Below are positions 16,806-25,772 of a DNA stretch of 64,000 nucleotides, one piece after another (positions within the stretch are counted from its first letter, which is position 1; each line of letters starts with the position of its first letter). The notes beneath the pieces were generated by a model. That model saw nothing but the letters and a program-made list of their open reading frames with translations. It was not told the origin of the DNA and did not search any database. The position numbers and the translations under genes are program-made. The stretch is from Terriglobia bacterium. GTDB lineage: Bacteria; Acidobacteriota; Terriglobia; JAIQFV01. The stretch is from assembly GCA_020073085.1 (NCBI GenBank), contig JAIQFV010000005.1, forward strand, positions 1-64,000, written 5' to 3'.

Positions 16806-17675
16806 ATGATTCAGGAAAAAGAGTATCGCGGGGTAACGGGATGGTTGATGCTTGCCATCCTTCTTTTGCTGCTCGGGTTCTTGATCTACGGGCTGATCGG
16901 TGAAGTGCCCAGGGGAGAAGTGGCCCTCATCCTGGCCTACACGGCCGGTTTGATCGTCGACGTCGTGCTTTTAGCCGGCCTCTTCATTGTCAACCCGAAC
17001 GAGGGGAAGGTCCTTCAACTCTTCGGGAGCTACAAGGGGACCGAAAAGATCCCGGGCCTTCGATGGGCCAACCCTTTTTACAGCAAGAGGCGGATCTCGC
17101 TGCGGGTCCGGAATTTTGAAAGCGGGCACCTCAAGGTTAACGACATCGAGGGCAACCCGATTGAAATTGCCGCGGTGGTGGTGTGGAAGGTTGTGGACTC
17201 GGCTGAAGCCTGCTTCGTGGTGGACAACTACGAGAATTATGTCCAGGTGCAGAGTGAGTCGGCGTTGCGGAATCTCGCGACAGCATACGCCTATGATTCC
17301 CACGACGAGAAACTGATGTCGCTCCGCGGGCAGACCAACGCCATTGCCGAACATTTGAAGCAGGAAATCCAGGACCGCCTGACGAAGGCCGGGGTGGAAG
17401 TCATCGAGGCGCGGATCAGCCATCTGGCCTATGCGCCGGAGATTGCCGCGGCCATGTTACAGCGCCAGCAGGCGGGCGCCATCATTGCCGCCCGTCAGCG
17501 CATTGTCGAAGGCGCCGTCAGCATGGTGGAGATGGCCCTGGATATGCTGGCCAAGCAGAAGATCGTGGAACTGGATGAAGAGCGCAAGGCCGCGATGGTC
17601 AGCAATTTGCTGGTGGTGTTGTGCAGCGAGCGCGGCACCCAGCCCGTCGTGAACACCGGATCGCTCTACCATTAA
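16806..17675 (+). CDS. SPFH/Band-7 (stomatin-like) membrane protein
   Basis: A 289-residue protein with two hydrophobic segments (about residues 11-30 and 38-60), then the Band-7 domain: [29 protein letters not shown], a beta-rich stretch [23 protein letters not shown], and the helical region ending [32 protein letters not shown]. Family members oligomerise in membrane microdomains and scaffold proteases or transporters. The C-terminal tail includes the conserved [14 protein letters not shown] block. The ATG follows GAGGAGGAG at four bases; upstream in-frame starts fall inside the promoter. The next gene begins five bases after the stop. Confidence 0.92.
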   Translation: MIQEKEYRGVTGWLMLAILLLLLGFLIYGLIGEVPRGEVALILAYTAGLIVDVVLLAGLFIVNPNEGKVLQLFGSYKGTEKIPGLRWANPFYSKRRISLRVRNFESGHLKVNDIEGNPIEIAAVVVWKVVDSAEACFVVDNYENYVQVQSESALRNLATAYAYDSHDEKLMSLRGQTNAIAEHLKQEIQDRLTKAGVEVIEARISHLAYAPEIAAAMLQRQQAGAIIAARQRIVEGAVSMVEMALDMLAKQKIVELDEERKAAMVSNLLVVLCSERGTQPVVNTGSLYH

Positions 17676-17680
17676 TCACC

Positions 17681-17875
17681 GTGGCCGAACGCAAATCATT
17701 TCTCTTGCGCATGGACCCGGCGGTGATGGCGGCTCTTGAGCGCTGGGCCGGCGACGAACTGCGCAGCCTCAACGGGCAGATTGAATACCTGTTGAGGCGG
17801 GCGCTTCAAAAGGGCGGCCGCCTGCCCGCTCCGGATGGACGACCCAAACGCCGTGAAGAGGGAAGACGCGGATGA
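17681..17875 (+). CDS. Small ribbon-helix-helix (Arc-like) protein
   Basis: A 64-residue protein starting at GTG five bases after the SPFH stop. The core KSFLLRMDPAVMAALERWA followed by DELRSLNGQIEYLLRRAL has the beta-strand plus two-helix pattern and Asn-Gly-Gln-Ile turn of Arc/MetJ-type DNA-binding proteins; a basic, Pro-rich tail follows. It probably represses its own operon through the symmetric operator at 16762-16791. Because of its size and pairing it could be mistaken for a toxin-antitoxin antitoxin, but its partner is a stomatin-like protein, not a toxin. Longer in-frame starts would run through the SPFH coding sequence and are less likely. Confidence 0.75.
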   Translation: MAERKSFLLRMDPAVMAALERWAGDELRSLNGQIEYLLRRALQKGGRLPAPDGRPKRREEGRRG

Positions 17876-17960
17876 GCCGTAAGACTTGAACACCCTGACG
17901 GCAGCCAGGATGATGTGAATGGCCGCCCCCGAGGATTGTACAATCTATCCAATTTGAGTA

Positions 17961-17989
17961 TTGCTGATCTGTATTAAATCGTATATAAT
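17961..17989 (+). promoter_or_regulatory. Promoter of the HTH-Mop regulator and modABC
   Basis: TTGCTG (17961-17966) and consensus TATAAT (17984-17989) are separated by 17 bases, about 48 bases before the regulator ATG. It likely drives the regulator and perhaps modABC. Confidence 0.6.
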
Positions 17990-18036
17990 CGGCGATCTGA
18001 TCGGTATCGAGGGCGCAGTCCTCTTTGGGAGGGGTC

Positions 18037-18441
18037 ATGGAGCTACTTAAACTTCAAGAGGCGGCCCAGCTCTTGAGCGTCAGCTATCCCACCCTGAAGC
18101 AATGGATTTATCGACACAAGCTCAAGTCCGTCCGGACGCCCGGCGGTCATCACCGTATTCCCCGGACCGAGATCGACCGGATCACGGGGAGCCGGCCGAG
18201 CTCGAAATCCGGGGGTCGCCGGCCGACGGGATTAAACGCCATCAGCGGGCGCAATAAGCTCCTGGGAACGGTCACCGACGTGGTGTTCGACGGACTGCTC
18301 GCGCAGGTCACCATCAACGTGGGGGGACAGCAAATCACCTCCATCATTACTCGAAATGCCTGTAGAGATCTGGGGCTGAAAAAGGGCGTCCGCGCGATTG
18401 CACTCATCAAAGCCACCGAAGTCATGGTAATCCGGGCTTGA
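18037..18441 (+). CDS. MerR-type HTH regulator fused to a molybdate-binding Mop domain
   Basis: A 134-residue one-component regulator. Residues 1-50 form an excisionase/MerR-like winged helix (LLKLQEAAQLLSVSYPTLKQWIYRHKLKSVRTPGGHHRIP), and residues 70-134 a single Mop/TOBE domain (NKLLGTVTDVVFDGLLAQVTINVGGQQITSIITRNACRDLGLKKGVRAIALIKATEVMV) that binds molybdate or tungstate. It should sense intracellular molybdate and control the adjacent modABC transporter. It differs from E. coli ModE in size and HTH type. The ATG follows GGGAGGGG; it lies 34 bases before modA. Confidence 0.9.
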   Translation: MELLKLQEAAQLLSVSYPTLKQWIYRHKLKSVRTPGGHHRIPRTEIDRITGSRPSSKSGGRRPTGLNAISGRNKLLGTVTDVVFDGLLAQVTINVGGQQITSIITRNACRDLGLKKGVRAIALIKATEVMVIRA

Positions 18442-18475
18442 ATTCATCCGTGTTCGTCACCCATCCCACTGGACC

Positions 18476-19327
18476 ATGAAAAGTACCGGCATCAAGCGGG
18501 CGGCTTCGCTCAGTCTACTGGTGATCTTGATCGTCGCGTTTTTCTGGGTGCGGGCCACACGTCAATTCAAGCCGGGTCATCAACGAAACGCCTCCTCCCT
18601 CAGCGTCTTTGCGGCGGCGTCGCTCAATGAAGCCTTCACCCAGCTCGCTGAAGTGTTCGAGGGTCAGAATCCCGGCCTGCGTGTTGAATTGAATTTTGCA
18701 GGATCGCAGCAACTCGCCTTGCAGATCGAGCAGGGCGCCCGGGGCGATGTTTTCGCGTCCGCAGACGAACGGTGGATGGAAACCATTCGCCGCCAGGGCT
18801 TGCTGGCATCGAGCCCGCAGGTTTTTGCGCACAACACGCTCATTGTAATCATCCCCCGGTCAAATCCGGCCCGCATCGTAAATCTTCAGGACCTGGCCCG
18901 GCCCGGTGTCAAGCTGGTCCTCGCCGCTGAATCCGTTCCGGCAGGACGTTACAGCCGGGAAGTCTTGAACAGGCTTTCTTCCCCGACCGGGTTCGGCCCT
19001 GGATATGCGCCGTCCGTGTTGAAGAACCTGGTCTCGAGTGAGGAGAATGTGAAAGAGGTTCTTGGCAAGATCCAACTGGGCGAAGCCGATGCCGGGATGG
19101 TGTACTCCTCTGACGTCACTCCCGTCAATGCTGAATGGGTCCGCACGCTGGAGATTCCCAAGGGCGCCAACGTCCAGGCCAGCTACCCGATCGCCCCTCT
19201 CAAATCCGCTTCAAACCCGCGGGCGGCCGGGAAGTTTATGGAACTGGTTTTCTCTCCGCTGGGACAGTCCATACTGCGCGAGCATCACTTGATGCCGACT
19301 AGCGAACCATTGAGGAGGACCCCATGA
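18476..19327 (+). CDS. modA: Molybdate ABC transporter, substrate-binding protein
   Basis: A 283-residue periplasmic binding protein with an N-terminal signal anchor (residues 8-25). The ModA pattern is clear: LSVFAAASLNEAFTQLAEVFE, NFAGSQQLALQIEQGARGDVFASAD with the Ser residues that ligate the oxyanion, NTLIVIIP, and EADAGMVYSSDV near the C-terminus. It captures molybdate (or tungstate) and delivers it to ModB. The mature protein has no lipobox Cys, so it is anchored by the signal segment or released. Its stop overlaps the modB start (ATGA), showing translational coupling. Confidence 0.94.
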   Translation: MKSTGIKRAASLSLLVILIVAFFWVRATRQFKPGHQRNASSLSVFAAASLNEAFTQLAEVFEGQNPGLRVELNFAGSQQLALQIEQGARGDVFASADERWMETIRRQGLLASSPQVFAHNTLIVIIPRSNPARIVNLQDLARPGVKLVLAAESVPAGRYSREVLNRLSSPTGFGPGYAPSVLKNLVSSEENVKEVLGKIQLGEADAGMVYSSDVTPVNAEWVRTLEIPKGANVQASYPIAPLKSASNPRAAGKFMELVFSPLGQSILREHHLMPTSEPLRRTP

Positions 19328-20154
19328 GTCATACGTCCGATGCTTTCGCTCTTTTCCGGCCCGGGCGCAAGGGGATGGGGATTTGGAGAGTTGCGGCAGT
19401 GCTTGCCTTGGTCCTCCTCCTCGTCCTGCTCGGACTTCCTCTCCTAAGTCTTCTCTTGCAGGTGCCTCCAGGCGAACTCTTGGCTCGCATGGGCGCGCCG
19501 GTTGTGATGACGGCATTGCGGCTCAGCCTGATTACCTCGGTCATCTCGGCGTTTGCCGTCGTTGCGCTGGGGCTTCCTGTGGCCCTATTGCTCGCCGCGA
19601 GAAAATTTCCCGGCAAACGCGTTCTGGAGGTAGTCATCAACCTGCCCATGGTTTTGCCGCCGACCGTCGCCGGATTAGGGCTCTTGCTCGCCTTCGGCCG
19701 CTCCGGTCTCGTTGGGCGGGTGCTGGCCTTCGCAGGGATAAGTATTCCATTCACTACGGTGGCGGTGGTTCTAGCTCAGACCTTTGTTGCGGCGCCGTTC
19801 TTCATAAACACAGCCCGCGCGGGATTTGAGTCCATCGAACCCAGATATCTGCAGGCCGCGGCGACCTTACGGGCGTCGCCGGTGTACGCATTCTTTCACG
19901 TGGTCCTCCCCTTAAGTTTTCATTCGCTGGTGGCTGGGGCAGCCATGAGCTGGGCGCGGGCCCTGGGGGAATTCGGGGCGACCATCACTTTTGCGGGCAA
20001 CATGCCGGGACGGACGCAGACCATGCCGCTCGCGGTCTATATCGCCCTTCAAACCGATGTGCAATCCGCCGTGGCGCTTTCTGTTATCCTACTGGCCGTT
20101 TCATTTGGACTCCTCTTCGTCCTCCGGACCATGGTTGTCAATCCGGGCAAGTGA
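19324..20154 (+). CDS. modB: Molybdate ABC transporter, permease
   Basis: A 276-residue inner-membrane permease with five or six transmembrane helices and the BPD_transp_1 signature EYxxA-like loop in RALGEFGATITFAGNMPGRTQTMPLAVYIAL, which contacts the ATPase. VLPPTVAGLGLLLAFG is the usual ModB motif. It forms the membrane channel of the ModABC importer. The start overlaps the modA stop by four bases, and modC follows after seven bases. Confidence 0.94.
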   Translation: MSHTSDAFALFRPGRKGMGIWRVAAVLALVLLLVLLGLPLLSLLLQVPPGELLARMGAPVVMTALRLSLITSVISAFAVVALGLPVALLLAARKFPGKRVLEVVINLPMVLPPTVAGLGLLLAFGRSGLVGRVLAFAGISIPFTTVAVVLAQTFVAAPFFINTARAGFESIEPRYLQAAATLRASPVYAFFHVVLPLSFHSLVAGAAMSWARALGEFGATITFAGNMPGRTQTMPLAVYIALQTDVQSAVALSVILLAVSFGLLFVLRTMVVNPGK

Positions 20155-20161
20155 GGAAGCA

Positions 20162-21235
20162 GTGCTGGTCGCCGAATTTTCAAAACAGCTGATCCCGTTC
20201 CAGGTCGAGGTTTCGCTCACGGCTGAACCCGGAAGCACCTTTGTATTGGTGGGGGAAAGCGGGGCGGGGAAGACCACGATCCTGAATGTCCTGGCGGGAC
20301 TCGTTCAGCCGGACCGAGGTCGAATTAGACTGGAAGATCTCGACCTTTTTCACAGTGAGCGCGGGATTGCCATGCCGGCGAACGAGCGGCCCATCGGGTA
20401 CGTGTTTCAAGATTATGTTTTGTTTCCTCACCTGTCTGTTTTTGAAAACGTGGCATTCGGGCTTCGGGCGCAGGGACGGGGCGAATCCCAAGTTCGCCGC
20501 GAGACCCGAGGGATCCTTGAACAGTTGGGCATTGATGACCTCGCCGCCAGAAAGCCGCGCGAGCTATCGGGCGGGCAGAGGCAGCGGACTGCGCTGGCTC
20601 GGTCGCTGGTGTTAAAGCCGCGCCTCCTGCTGCTGGACGAGCCGCTCTCCGCCATCGATCTCCAAACCCGGCGTGAGGTGAGGACCGAACTTCGCCGTAT
20701 CCTTGCCAATCTTCCTTGCGTCACTTTATTCGTGACGCACAGCCCGTTTGAAGCCATGGTGTTCGGGAATCAAGTGGGGGTGGTGGACCATGGTAAACTT
20801 ATCCAGGTGGGGGACCGCGATGAACTGCTCCGACGGCCACGCTCCCGCTACGTGGCGGAGATCATGGGGGTGAACCTTTTCAAGGGCCGGGTCAGCTCGC
20901 GAGACGCGACGGGTTTGGCTGAAGTTCAAACCCCCAATGGCGTTGTCCACACCCTCAGCGAGGTCCTCAGCGACGAGATCTTTATCACCGTCGATCCTCG
21001 GGAAATCACCTTGCACCCCCTCCCGCCTTCCGGCACGGCGCAGAATGTCTTTAACGGACCCATTCTCGAGATGGTCCCGGAGCCGCCGCAGGGCGAGCGT
21101 GTACGGATTGTGCTCGGCACCCAACCTCCCCTGGTCGCCGAAATTACCGCTCACTCGGTACACACCCTTGGCCTCCGGGAAGGCTTGAGCGTCTTCGCCA
21201 GTTTTAAGGCCACCGCGGCAAAATGCTACAATTGA
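20162..21235 (+). CDS. modC: Molybdate ABC transporter, ATP-binding protein
   Basis: A 357-residue ABC ATPase: Walker A GESGAGKTT (about residue 35), Q-loop in GYVFQDYVLFPHL, signature LSGGQRQR, Walker B LLLLDEPLS, and H-loop in FVTHSPFEA. The C-terminal third carries a Mop/TOBE domain (VNLFKGRVSS ... HTLGLREGLSVFASFKATA), as in ModC, where molybdate may regulate transport. I start at GTG 20162, seven bases after modB and preceded by GAGGAAGC; an upstream frame start lies inside modB. The downstream inverted repeat at 21265-21378 may mark the end of the transcript. Confidence 0.93.
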   Translation: MLVAEFSKQLIPFQVEVSLTAEPGSTFVLVGESGAGKTTILNVLAGLVQPDRGRIRLEDLDLFHSERGIAMPANERPIGYVFQDYVLFPHLSVFENVAFGLRAQGRGESQVRRETRGILEQLGIDDLAARKPRELSGGQRQRTALARSLVLKPRLLLLDEPLSAIDLQTRREVRTELRRILANLPCVTLFVTHSPFEAMVFGNQVGVVDHGKLIQVGDRDELLRRPRSRYVAEIMGVNLFKGRVSSRDATGLAEVQTPNGVVHTLSEVLSDEIFITVDPREITLHPLPPSGTAQNVFNGPILEMVPEPPQGERVRIVLGTQPPLVAEITAHSVHTLGLREGLSVFASFKATAAKCYN

Positions 21236-21264
21236 GCGGGCTGTTTAGCTCACACTTCACCCGT

Positions 21265-21378
21265 TTTGGAGTGCGGTCTGCCCTGCGGACCGCTTTGTGG
21301 AGTGGCAGAACGGGAGCGGTGGCCAGGGATACGGATTGGATTTTAGAAAGCGGTCCGCGGGGCGGACCGCACTCCAAA
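21265..21378. repeat. Inverted repeat pair with GC-rich 31-bp arms
   Basis: Left arm tttggagtgcggtctgccct... (21265-21296) and right arm (21347-21378) are reverse complements with few mismatches. Each arm itself folds into a small hairpin (gcggtcc/ggaccgc). About 50 bases separate the arms. The structure resembles a bacterial palindromic (REP/BIME-like) element; it lies between modC and the spermidine-synthase-like gene. Confidence 0.85.
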
Positions 21379-21451
21379 TGAGGGATCTGTGAAGGGGAAA
21401 ACAGCGGATTTGCCAAGGAAAAAGAATGTGACCCAAGGCTCGAGGGCGGAA

Positions 21452-22981
21452 ATGAGTGTTGCCCTGCGCCGGTTTCTATATGCGACGGCGGCGATTACCG
21501 GCGCGGCCGTTCTTATTATTGAGATCCTGGGAGCCAAGATCCTGGCGCCCTATGTGGGCACGTCCCACTTTGTATGGACGGCTCAGATTGCGGTTACCCT
21601 GGTGGCACTGTCGACGGGATACTACCTTGGCGGCTGGCTGGTGGATCGCTCAACCAAACTGGGGTACCTCTATAGCTGCATCTTAGCGGCTGCGGTCTAT
21701 CTCTGCCTGGTGGTGGTCATCTGTGGACCGGTGGCCTACTGGTGTCTTCAATTCAAGCTGGCATTGGGGGCCCTGCTGACCTCTGCCCTGCTCTTCCTGA
21801 TCCCGCTTACTTTGCTGGGAATGACTTGCCCGTTCCTTGTGCGCATTCTCGCGCAATCGCTCACCGGCGTGGGAGGGCAGGTCGGCCGCCTGTCTGCCAT
21901 CAGCACCCTGGGCAGCGTGGCGGGGACCCTTTTGATCGGTTACTTGTTGATCCCGTTTTTTCCCAATTCCGTCACCTTGTTGGCGACCGCAGGGGTATTA
22001 ATCGGTGTCGCCTTAGGATATTTTCTCATTTGGGGGAGACAGGAACGGATGGGAGGGCCGGTAGCCATTGCCGTTTTGATGGGAGTGACCCTCGGGGCCA
22101 TTGGCATTCTCAGAGAAAATGCAAGCCACCTCCCGGGCGTGGTCGAAATCTATCGGGCCAATTCCAATTTTGGCATCCTGCAGGTTTTTGAGCAGACAGA
22201 AACCAAGGGACGAATCTATCTCAACGATTACATGTACCAGGATGGCTACGATCCGGTCCATCAAAGGAGCCTGTTTGCGTTCACCTACATGCTTTACGGT
22301 TTGGCGCGGGCCTACAACGCCCAGGTCAAGGATGTCTTGTGCATCGGCATGGGCGTTGGGATCGTGCCGATGAAATTTGCCCGCGAGGGTGTCCGGGTGG
22401 ACGTCGTGGAAATCAACCCGGCCGTCGTTCCGATGTCAGTCCGGTTCTTTGACCTCGAGCCAGACAAATTCCACCTGGTCATTGCCGATGGCCGATACTT
22501 TCTGAATCGTACAACGCACCTTTATGACGCCGTCATCCTCGATGCATTTCTGGGGGATTCCTCTCCTTCTCATCTTATGACCCAGGAAGCCTTCAAAGCG
22601 GTCCGTCGCCACCTCAAACCCGGCGGCACCCTCGTGATGAATGCCTTTCACGAAGTCGGGACCGGTCAGGACTTTCAGACGGCGTCGCTCGAAAAAACCA
22701 TGAAATCCGTGTTTTCCCAGGTCCGAATTCACGGAGGAGAAGGCGGGAATGTCTACTTTGTCGCTGCCGACCGGATGGAGCTTGCGTTTGCGCATCCAAT
22801 GAACCTGGACGATGTGCATCCCGACGCCTTGGAGTCCGTCAAGACCGATATCAATCACACCCTCCAAACCAATTCTGCTCATGGTCGCATTCTGACCGAC
22901 GACTACAATCCCGTGGAATATTTTGATGCGGTCAACCGGGAGTTAATTCGTAAGAGATATGTTCTGTCGGTGAGACCTTAA
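21452..22981 (+). CDS. Membrane-fused spermidine synthase-like protein
   Basis: A 509-residue protein with about seven transmembrane helices in the first 215 residues (for example AVLIIEILGAKILAPYVGTSHFVWTAQIAVTLVALSTGYYLGG) and a methyltransferase-like spermidine synthase fold at about 240-490: DVLCIGMGVGIVP, VDVVEINPAV, ADGRYFL and DAVILDAFLGDSSPSHL. In true spermidine synthases the second Asp of the active site binds the aminopropyl acceptor; here the Asp cluster is partly kept, but substrate is uncertain. Such fused proteins are widespread and their reaction is not settled. The start is ambiguous: ATG 21452 is preferred, GTG 21389 would add 21 polar residues. Confidence 0.85.
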   Translation: MSVALRRFLYATAAITGAAVLIIEILGAKILAPYVGTSHFVWTAQIAVTLVALSTGYYLGGWLVDRSTKLGYLYSCILAAAVYLCLVVVICGPVAYWCLQFKLALGALLTSALLFLIPLTLLGMTCPFLVRILAQSLTGVGGQVGRLSAISTLGSVAGTLLIGYLLIPFFPNSVTLLATAGVLIGVALGYFLIWGRQERMGGPVAIAVLMGVTLGAIGILRENASHLPGVVEIYRANSNFGILQVFEQTETKGRIYLNDYMYQDGYDPVHQRSLFAFTYMLYGLARAYNAQVKDVLCIGMGVGIVPMKFAREGVRVDVVEINPAVVPMSVRFFDLEPDKFHLVIADGRYFLNRTTHLYDAVILDAFLGDSSPSHLMTQEAFKAVRRHLKPGGTLVMNAFHEVGTGQDFQTASLEKTMKSVFSQVRIHGGEGGNVYFVAADRMELAFAHPMNLDDVHPDALESVKTDINHTLQTNSAHGRILTDDYNPVEYFDAVNRELIRKRYVLSVRP

Positions 22982-23039
22982 GGATTGCACCACAGGGACG
23001 CCACGGCGCTAAGAATACGGGATCGCATTCGATGCAGAT

Positions 23040-23097
23040 GGGACGGACACCAATTGCAAAGGGTATCCAAGGTCCAAGTGAGTAAGGTGTCTGTCCC
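23040..23097. repeat. Inverted repeat gggacggacacc ... ggtgtctgtccc
   Basis: Twelve-base arms at 23040-23051 and 23086-23097, with one mismatch, enclose 34 bases that include ccaaggtccaag, a piece of the minisatellite-B style text. It lies between the convergent spermidine-synthase-like and HbpS-like genes and could end transcripts from both sides. Upstream bases 22984-23010 show a caccacagggacgcca-like repeat. Confidence 0.7.
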
Positions 23098-23103
23098 TAT
23101 TCA

Positions 23104-23592
23104 TTATTTCAAGGCGTCGGCACCCGGTTTGGCGCATTGACTGTCCTGATCACTGCTCCCTCCCGAAACACCAATGGCACCAACTATTTTGCCGTCCATG
23201 ATGAGCAGGAGCCCTCCTTCAACGGGTACCGCGCCCTCCAAGCCCAGGATGCGGAGCCCGGCGCCTCCTGCAACCAACGCGTCTTGAAACGCTTTGGTCG
23301 GGCGCTTGAACAGGGCCGCTGACCGCGCCTTGCTCAAGGCCACGTTGACGCTGCCGTTCTGAGTTCCATCCATTTTTTCGAAATAGACCAGGTTGCCGGC
23401 GGGATCAACGATTGCAGCCGCCATGGCCCAGTTGTTCTTGCGTGCTTCAGCCAACGCCGCCGCCGCCGCTTTCTTGGCGTTCTCCAGGCTGAGCGGCGTG
23501 CCATAGGGAATCGATAGTTGTGCCAGTACGGCGAAAGCAGATACCGCGAACATCAGCGTGAGCATGAGCTTATAGACAAGCTGAGGTGACAT
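23104..23592 (-). CDS. Secreted HbpS/GlcG-like (DUF336) protein
   Basis: A 162-residue protein with a signal peptide ending at about residue 24 (VSAFAVLAQ). The mature part matches the GlcG/HbpS family: LENAKKAAAAALAEARKNNWAMAAAIVDPAGNLVYFEKMDG, ALSKARSAALFKRPTKAF, and GGLLLIMDGKIVGAIGVSGGSSDQD. HbpS binds haem, while GlcG acts in glycolate metabolism genes; the ligand here is unknown. The export signal makes an extracytoplasmic sensing or binding role more likely. The ATG is preceded by GGGGAGGAG at five bases. Confidence 0.88.
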   Translation of the reverse strand: MSPQLVYKLMLTLMFAVSAFAVLAQLSIPYGTPLSLENAKKAAAAALAEARKNNWAMAAAIVDPAGNLVYFEKMDGTQNGSVNVALSKARSAALFKRPTKAFQDALVAGGAGLRILGLEGAVPVEGGLLLIMDGKIVGAIGVSGGSSDQDSQCAKPGADALK

Positions 23593-23759
23593 GGGAACTC
23601 CTCCCCTGGTCTTCAGACCTGGTTGGGACTTCGGTTTGGCGGCCAGCCCTTTGAATTACTCCATGTTCAGGCCATCCGGGCTGGATTCGATCCCGGGACT
23701 TTGCTTCATTCTCAACGTGGGCTACAGGATGAGAATACAAGAAATCGGTCGGCTTAGAT

Positions 23760-25772
23760 CTATTTTAAGTTCTCGTTAAACCATGCGATCGTTCGCTTCA
23801 TGATATCGAGGCGATGCTTGGGCTGGGCGATCTCATGGCCCTCGTTTTTGAATACCACTAACTGGGTCTTGACCCCCAGGGTTCTCAGAGCATGCCAAAA
23901 CTCGAAAGACTGGGGTGTGGGACACTCGACATCGCCATCCCCCACCAGCACCAGCGTTGGCGTCTTGACATTCTTAATGAAAGTAATGGGAGCGCTGCGA
24001 GCATAGATGGCGGGGTCGTCATAAACCGACGCGCCAAAGAATGGAATCATCCATTGATCGATTCCATTTTCTCCATAGTAGCTTTGCCAGTTCATAATCC
24101 CCGCTCCCGCCACGGCGGCGCGGAATCGGTTCGTCTGGGTGACGCCCCACATGGTCATGTACCCGCCATAGCTCCAGCCCCCAATCCCGACCCGTTCGGG
24201 ATCGATGGGGAGAGTTTTTGAAACCTCCTCCGCTCCGGCCAAAATATCCCGGAAGTCCCCATACCCAAAATCCTTCACATTGGCGCCTGTAAAATCCTCC
24301 CCGGCACCATAACTCCCGCGCGGATTGGGAAACAGCACGAAATACCCTTCACTGGAGAGGGCCGTGAAATCAAAAAAGGTGTCAGGCCAAGCCAGCCGGT
24401 GCATGTTCGATGGTCCCCCATGGACATACACCACGAGAGGATACTTTCGCTGAGGGTCGTAATCCCGCGGATAGAGCAACCAGCCTTGGACGGTCATTCC
24501 ATCGCTGGTCCAGTGAGTACTCTTGGCTTCCCCCCACATCGGTTTCAGGGAGTCATTGACGTGGGTGATCTGCTTCCAGGCTCCGACTTCGCCTGCCCAG
24601 ACCTCGGGAGGATGCTGGAGGGAACTGCGAATCACTGCTGATGCCTTCCCATTGCGGGCCAACGACGCACTCGTCCACCAATCGGAGGATGTGATCGTTT
24701 CGGCCCCTCGCCACAGCGTTGTGATCTGGTGTGTCGAAACGTCGACGCTCGCAATGCCGGTTTCTCCATCGACGTTTTCTTCATACAGGACCTGCTTGGA
24801 AGAGGGAAGCCAATGGAGGGAGCTGGCTGATGCCTTCATTCCGGGCGTGAGATTGACTAGACTACCCCCTTCCGCCGGAATCACGAAAACATCGCCTCCC
24901 GTTATACCCTGATCGCTCATCAATCCCCCGATAAAGGCGATGGCCTTTCCGTCCGGTGACCACCGTGGTACCGCAACCTGCAAAGGGGGCTTGAGAATTG
25001 ACTTTGTCTCCCCGTTGGCCGCGGCGATCGTATAGACTTGCGCTATCCACCAGTTATTGTCTCCATCGCCATGAGCAGCCGCCGTGACGAAGTTCTTTCC
25101 GTCCGGTGACCAATCGTATTCATACACGTACAGGTCAGGAGGCGAAATTTGCCGGAACCGGGCGGAGCCGACTTCCACTGTCGCAATGCGTTGCTCGAAG
25201 ATCTGATCCTCAATCACCCCTGAAACGGGTGGCTTGGCTTCTAACGGACCAGCCGACCGCGGCAGGTTTTCAGTAAAGAGGACGGCTATGGCCTTTCCGT
25301 CAGGCGACCAATGGGGGTCAACAAGCAGTCCTTTCACATGAGTCAATTGCCGAGCGGCTCCCCCTTCAGTCGGAACAACGTAGAGCTGAAATTGCCCCTT
25401 TCGTTCTTGATCTGATAGAAAGGCCAGCCGGTGGCCATCCGGCGACCAAGCCAGATCGTGTTCGCTATGAGGCATCGCGGGGTTTCCAGCTGTGATACGC
25501 CGTGGGGCCTCAGGTGAACTGAGGGCAGAAACATATATCGCCGTGTTCTCCGAAGGTTCGTGGTCTTTTCCGTGAAGTTTCTCGACCCATCCGAGGTACG
25601 CTCCATCAGGTGAAATCACAACTTCCTTGAAGGTCCTGACCTTGAACAAGGAATCCATTAGCCCGTCAATGGAAGACGCTTGGGGGTGGCGGGTTTGCGA
25701 AAGGACAGGCATCCCCAGGAACACGAACACCAAACAAGACAAGATCCCCCGAATTCTAAGTCCTCTTAACAT
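23760..25772 (-). CDS. Secreted S9-family prolyl oligopeptidase-like peptidase
   Basis: A 670-residue peptidase with a signal peptide (MLRGLRIRGILSCLVFVFLG, cut near residue 26). Residues 30-400 form the beta-propeller with repeated WSPDGK motifs (TolB/DPP-like blades), and residues 410-670 the alpha/beta-hydrolase catalytic domain: nucleophile Ser in IGGWSYGGYM (about 530), Asp in VGDGDVECP (about 614) and His in EGHEI (about 646). It would cleave peptides from the N-terminal side or at internal Pro, probably in the periplasm. I start at the ATG with CGAGGGAGAG ahead; an upstream ATG adds 44 residues of atypical sequence. Confidence 0.92.
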   Translation of the reverse strand: MLRGLRIRGILSCLVFVFLGMPVLSQTRHPQASSIDGLMDSLFKVRTFKEVVISPDGAYLGWVEKLHGKDHEPSENTAIYVSALSSPEAPRRITAGNPAMPHSEHDLAWSPDGHRLAFLSDQERKGQFQLYVVPTEGGAARQLTHVKGLLVDPHWSPDGKAIAVLFTENLPRSAGPLEAKPPVSGVIEDQIFEQRIATVEVGSARFRQISPPDLYVYEYDWSPDGKNFVTAAAHGDGDNNWWIAQVYTIAAANGETKSILKPPLQVAVPRWSPDGKAIAFIGGLMSDQGITGGDVFVIPAEGGSLVNLTPGMKASASSLHWLPSSKQVLYEENVDGETGIASVDVSTHQITTLWRGAETITSSDWWTSASLARNGKASAVIRSSLQHPPEVWAGEVGAWKQITHVNDSLKPMWGEAKSTHWTSDGMTVQGWLLYPRDYDPQRKYPLVVYVHGGPSNMHRLAWPDTFFDFTALSSEGYFVLFPNPRGSYGAGEDFTGANVKDFGYGDFRDILAGAEEVSKTLPIDPERVGIGGWSYGGYMTMWGVTQTNRFRAAVAGAGIMNWQSYYGENGIDQWMIPFFGASVYDDPAIYARSAPITFIKNVKTPTLVLVGDGDVECPTPQSFEFWHALRTLGVKTQLVVFKNEGHEIAQPKHRLDIMKRTIAWFNENLK

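Noticed and set aside
17621-17875. Toxin-antitoxin pair including the Arc-like protein
   Set aside because: The partner is a Band-7 membrane protein and no toxin fold is visible on either side.
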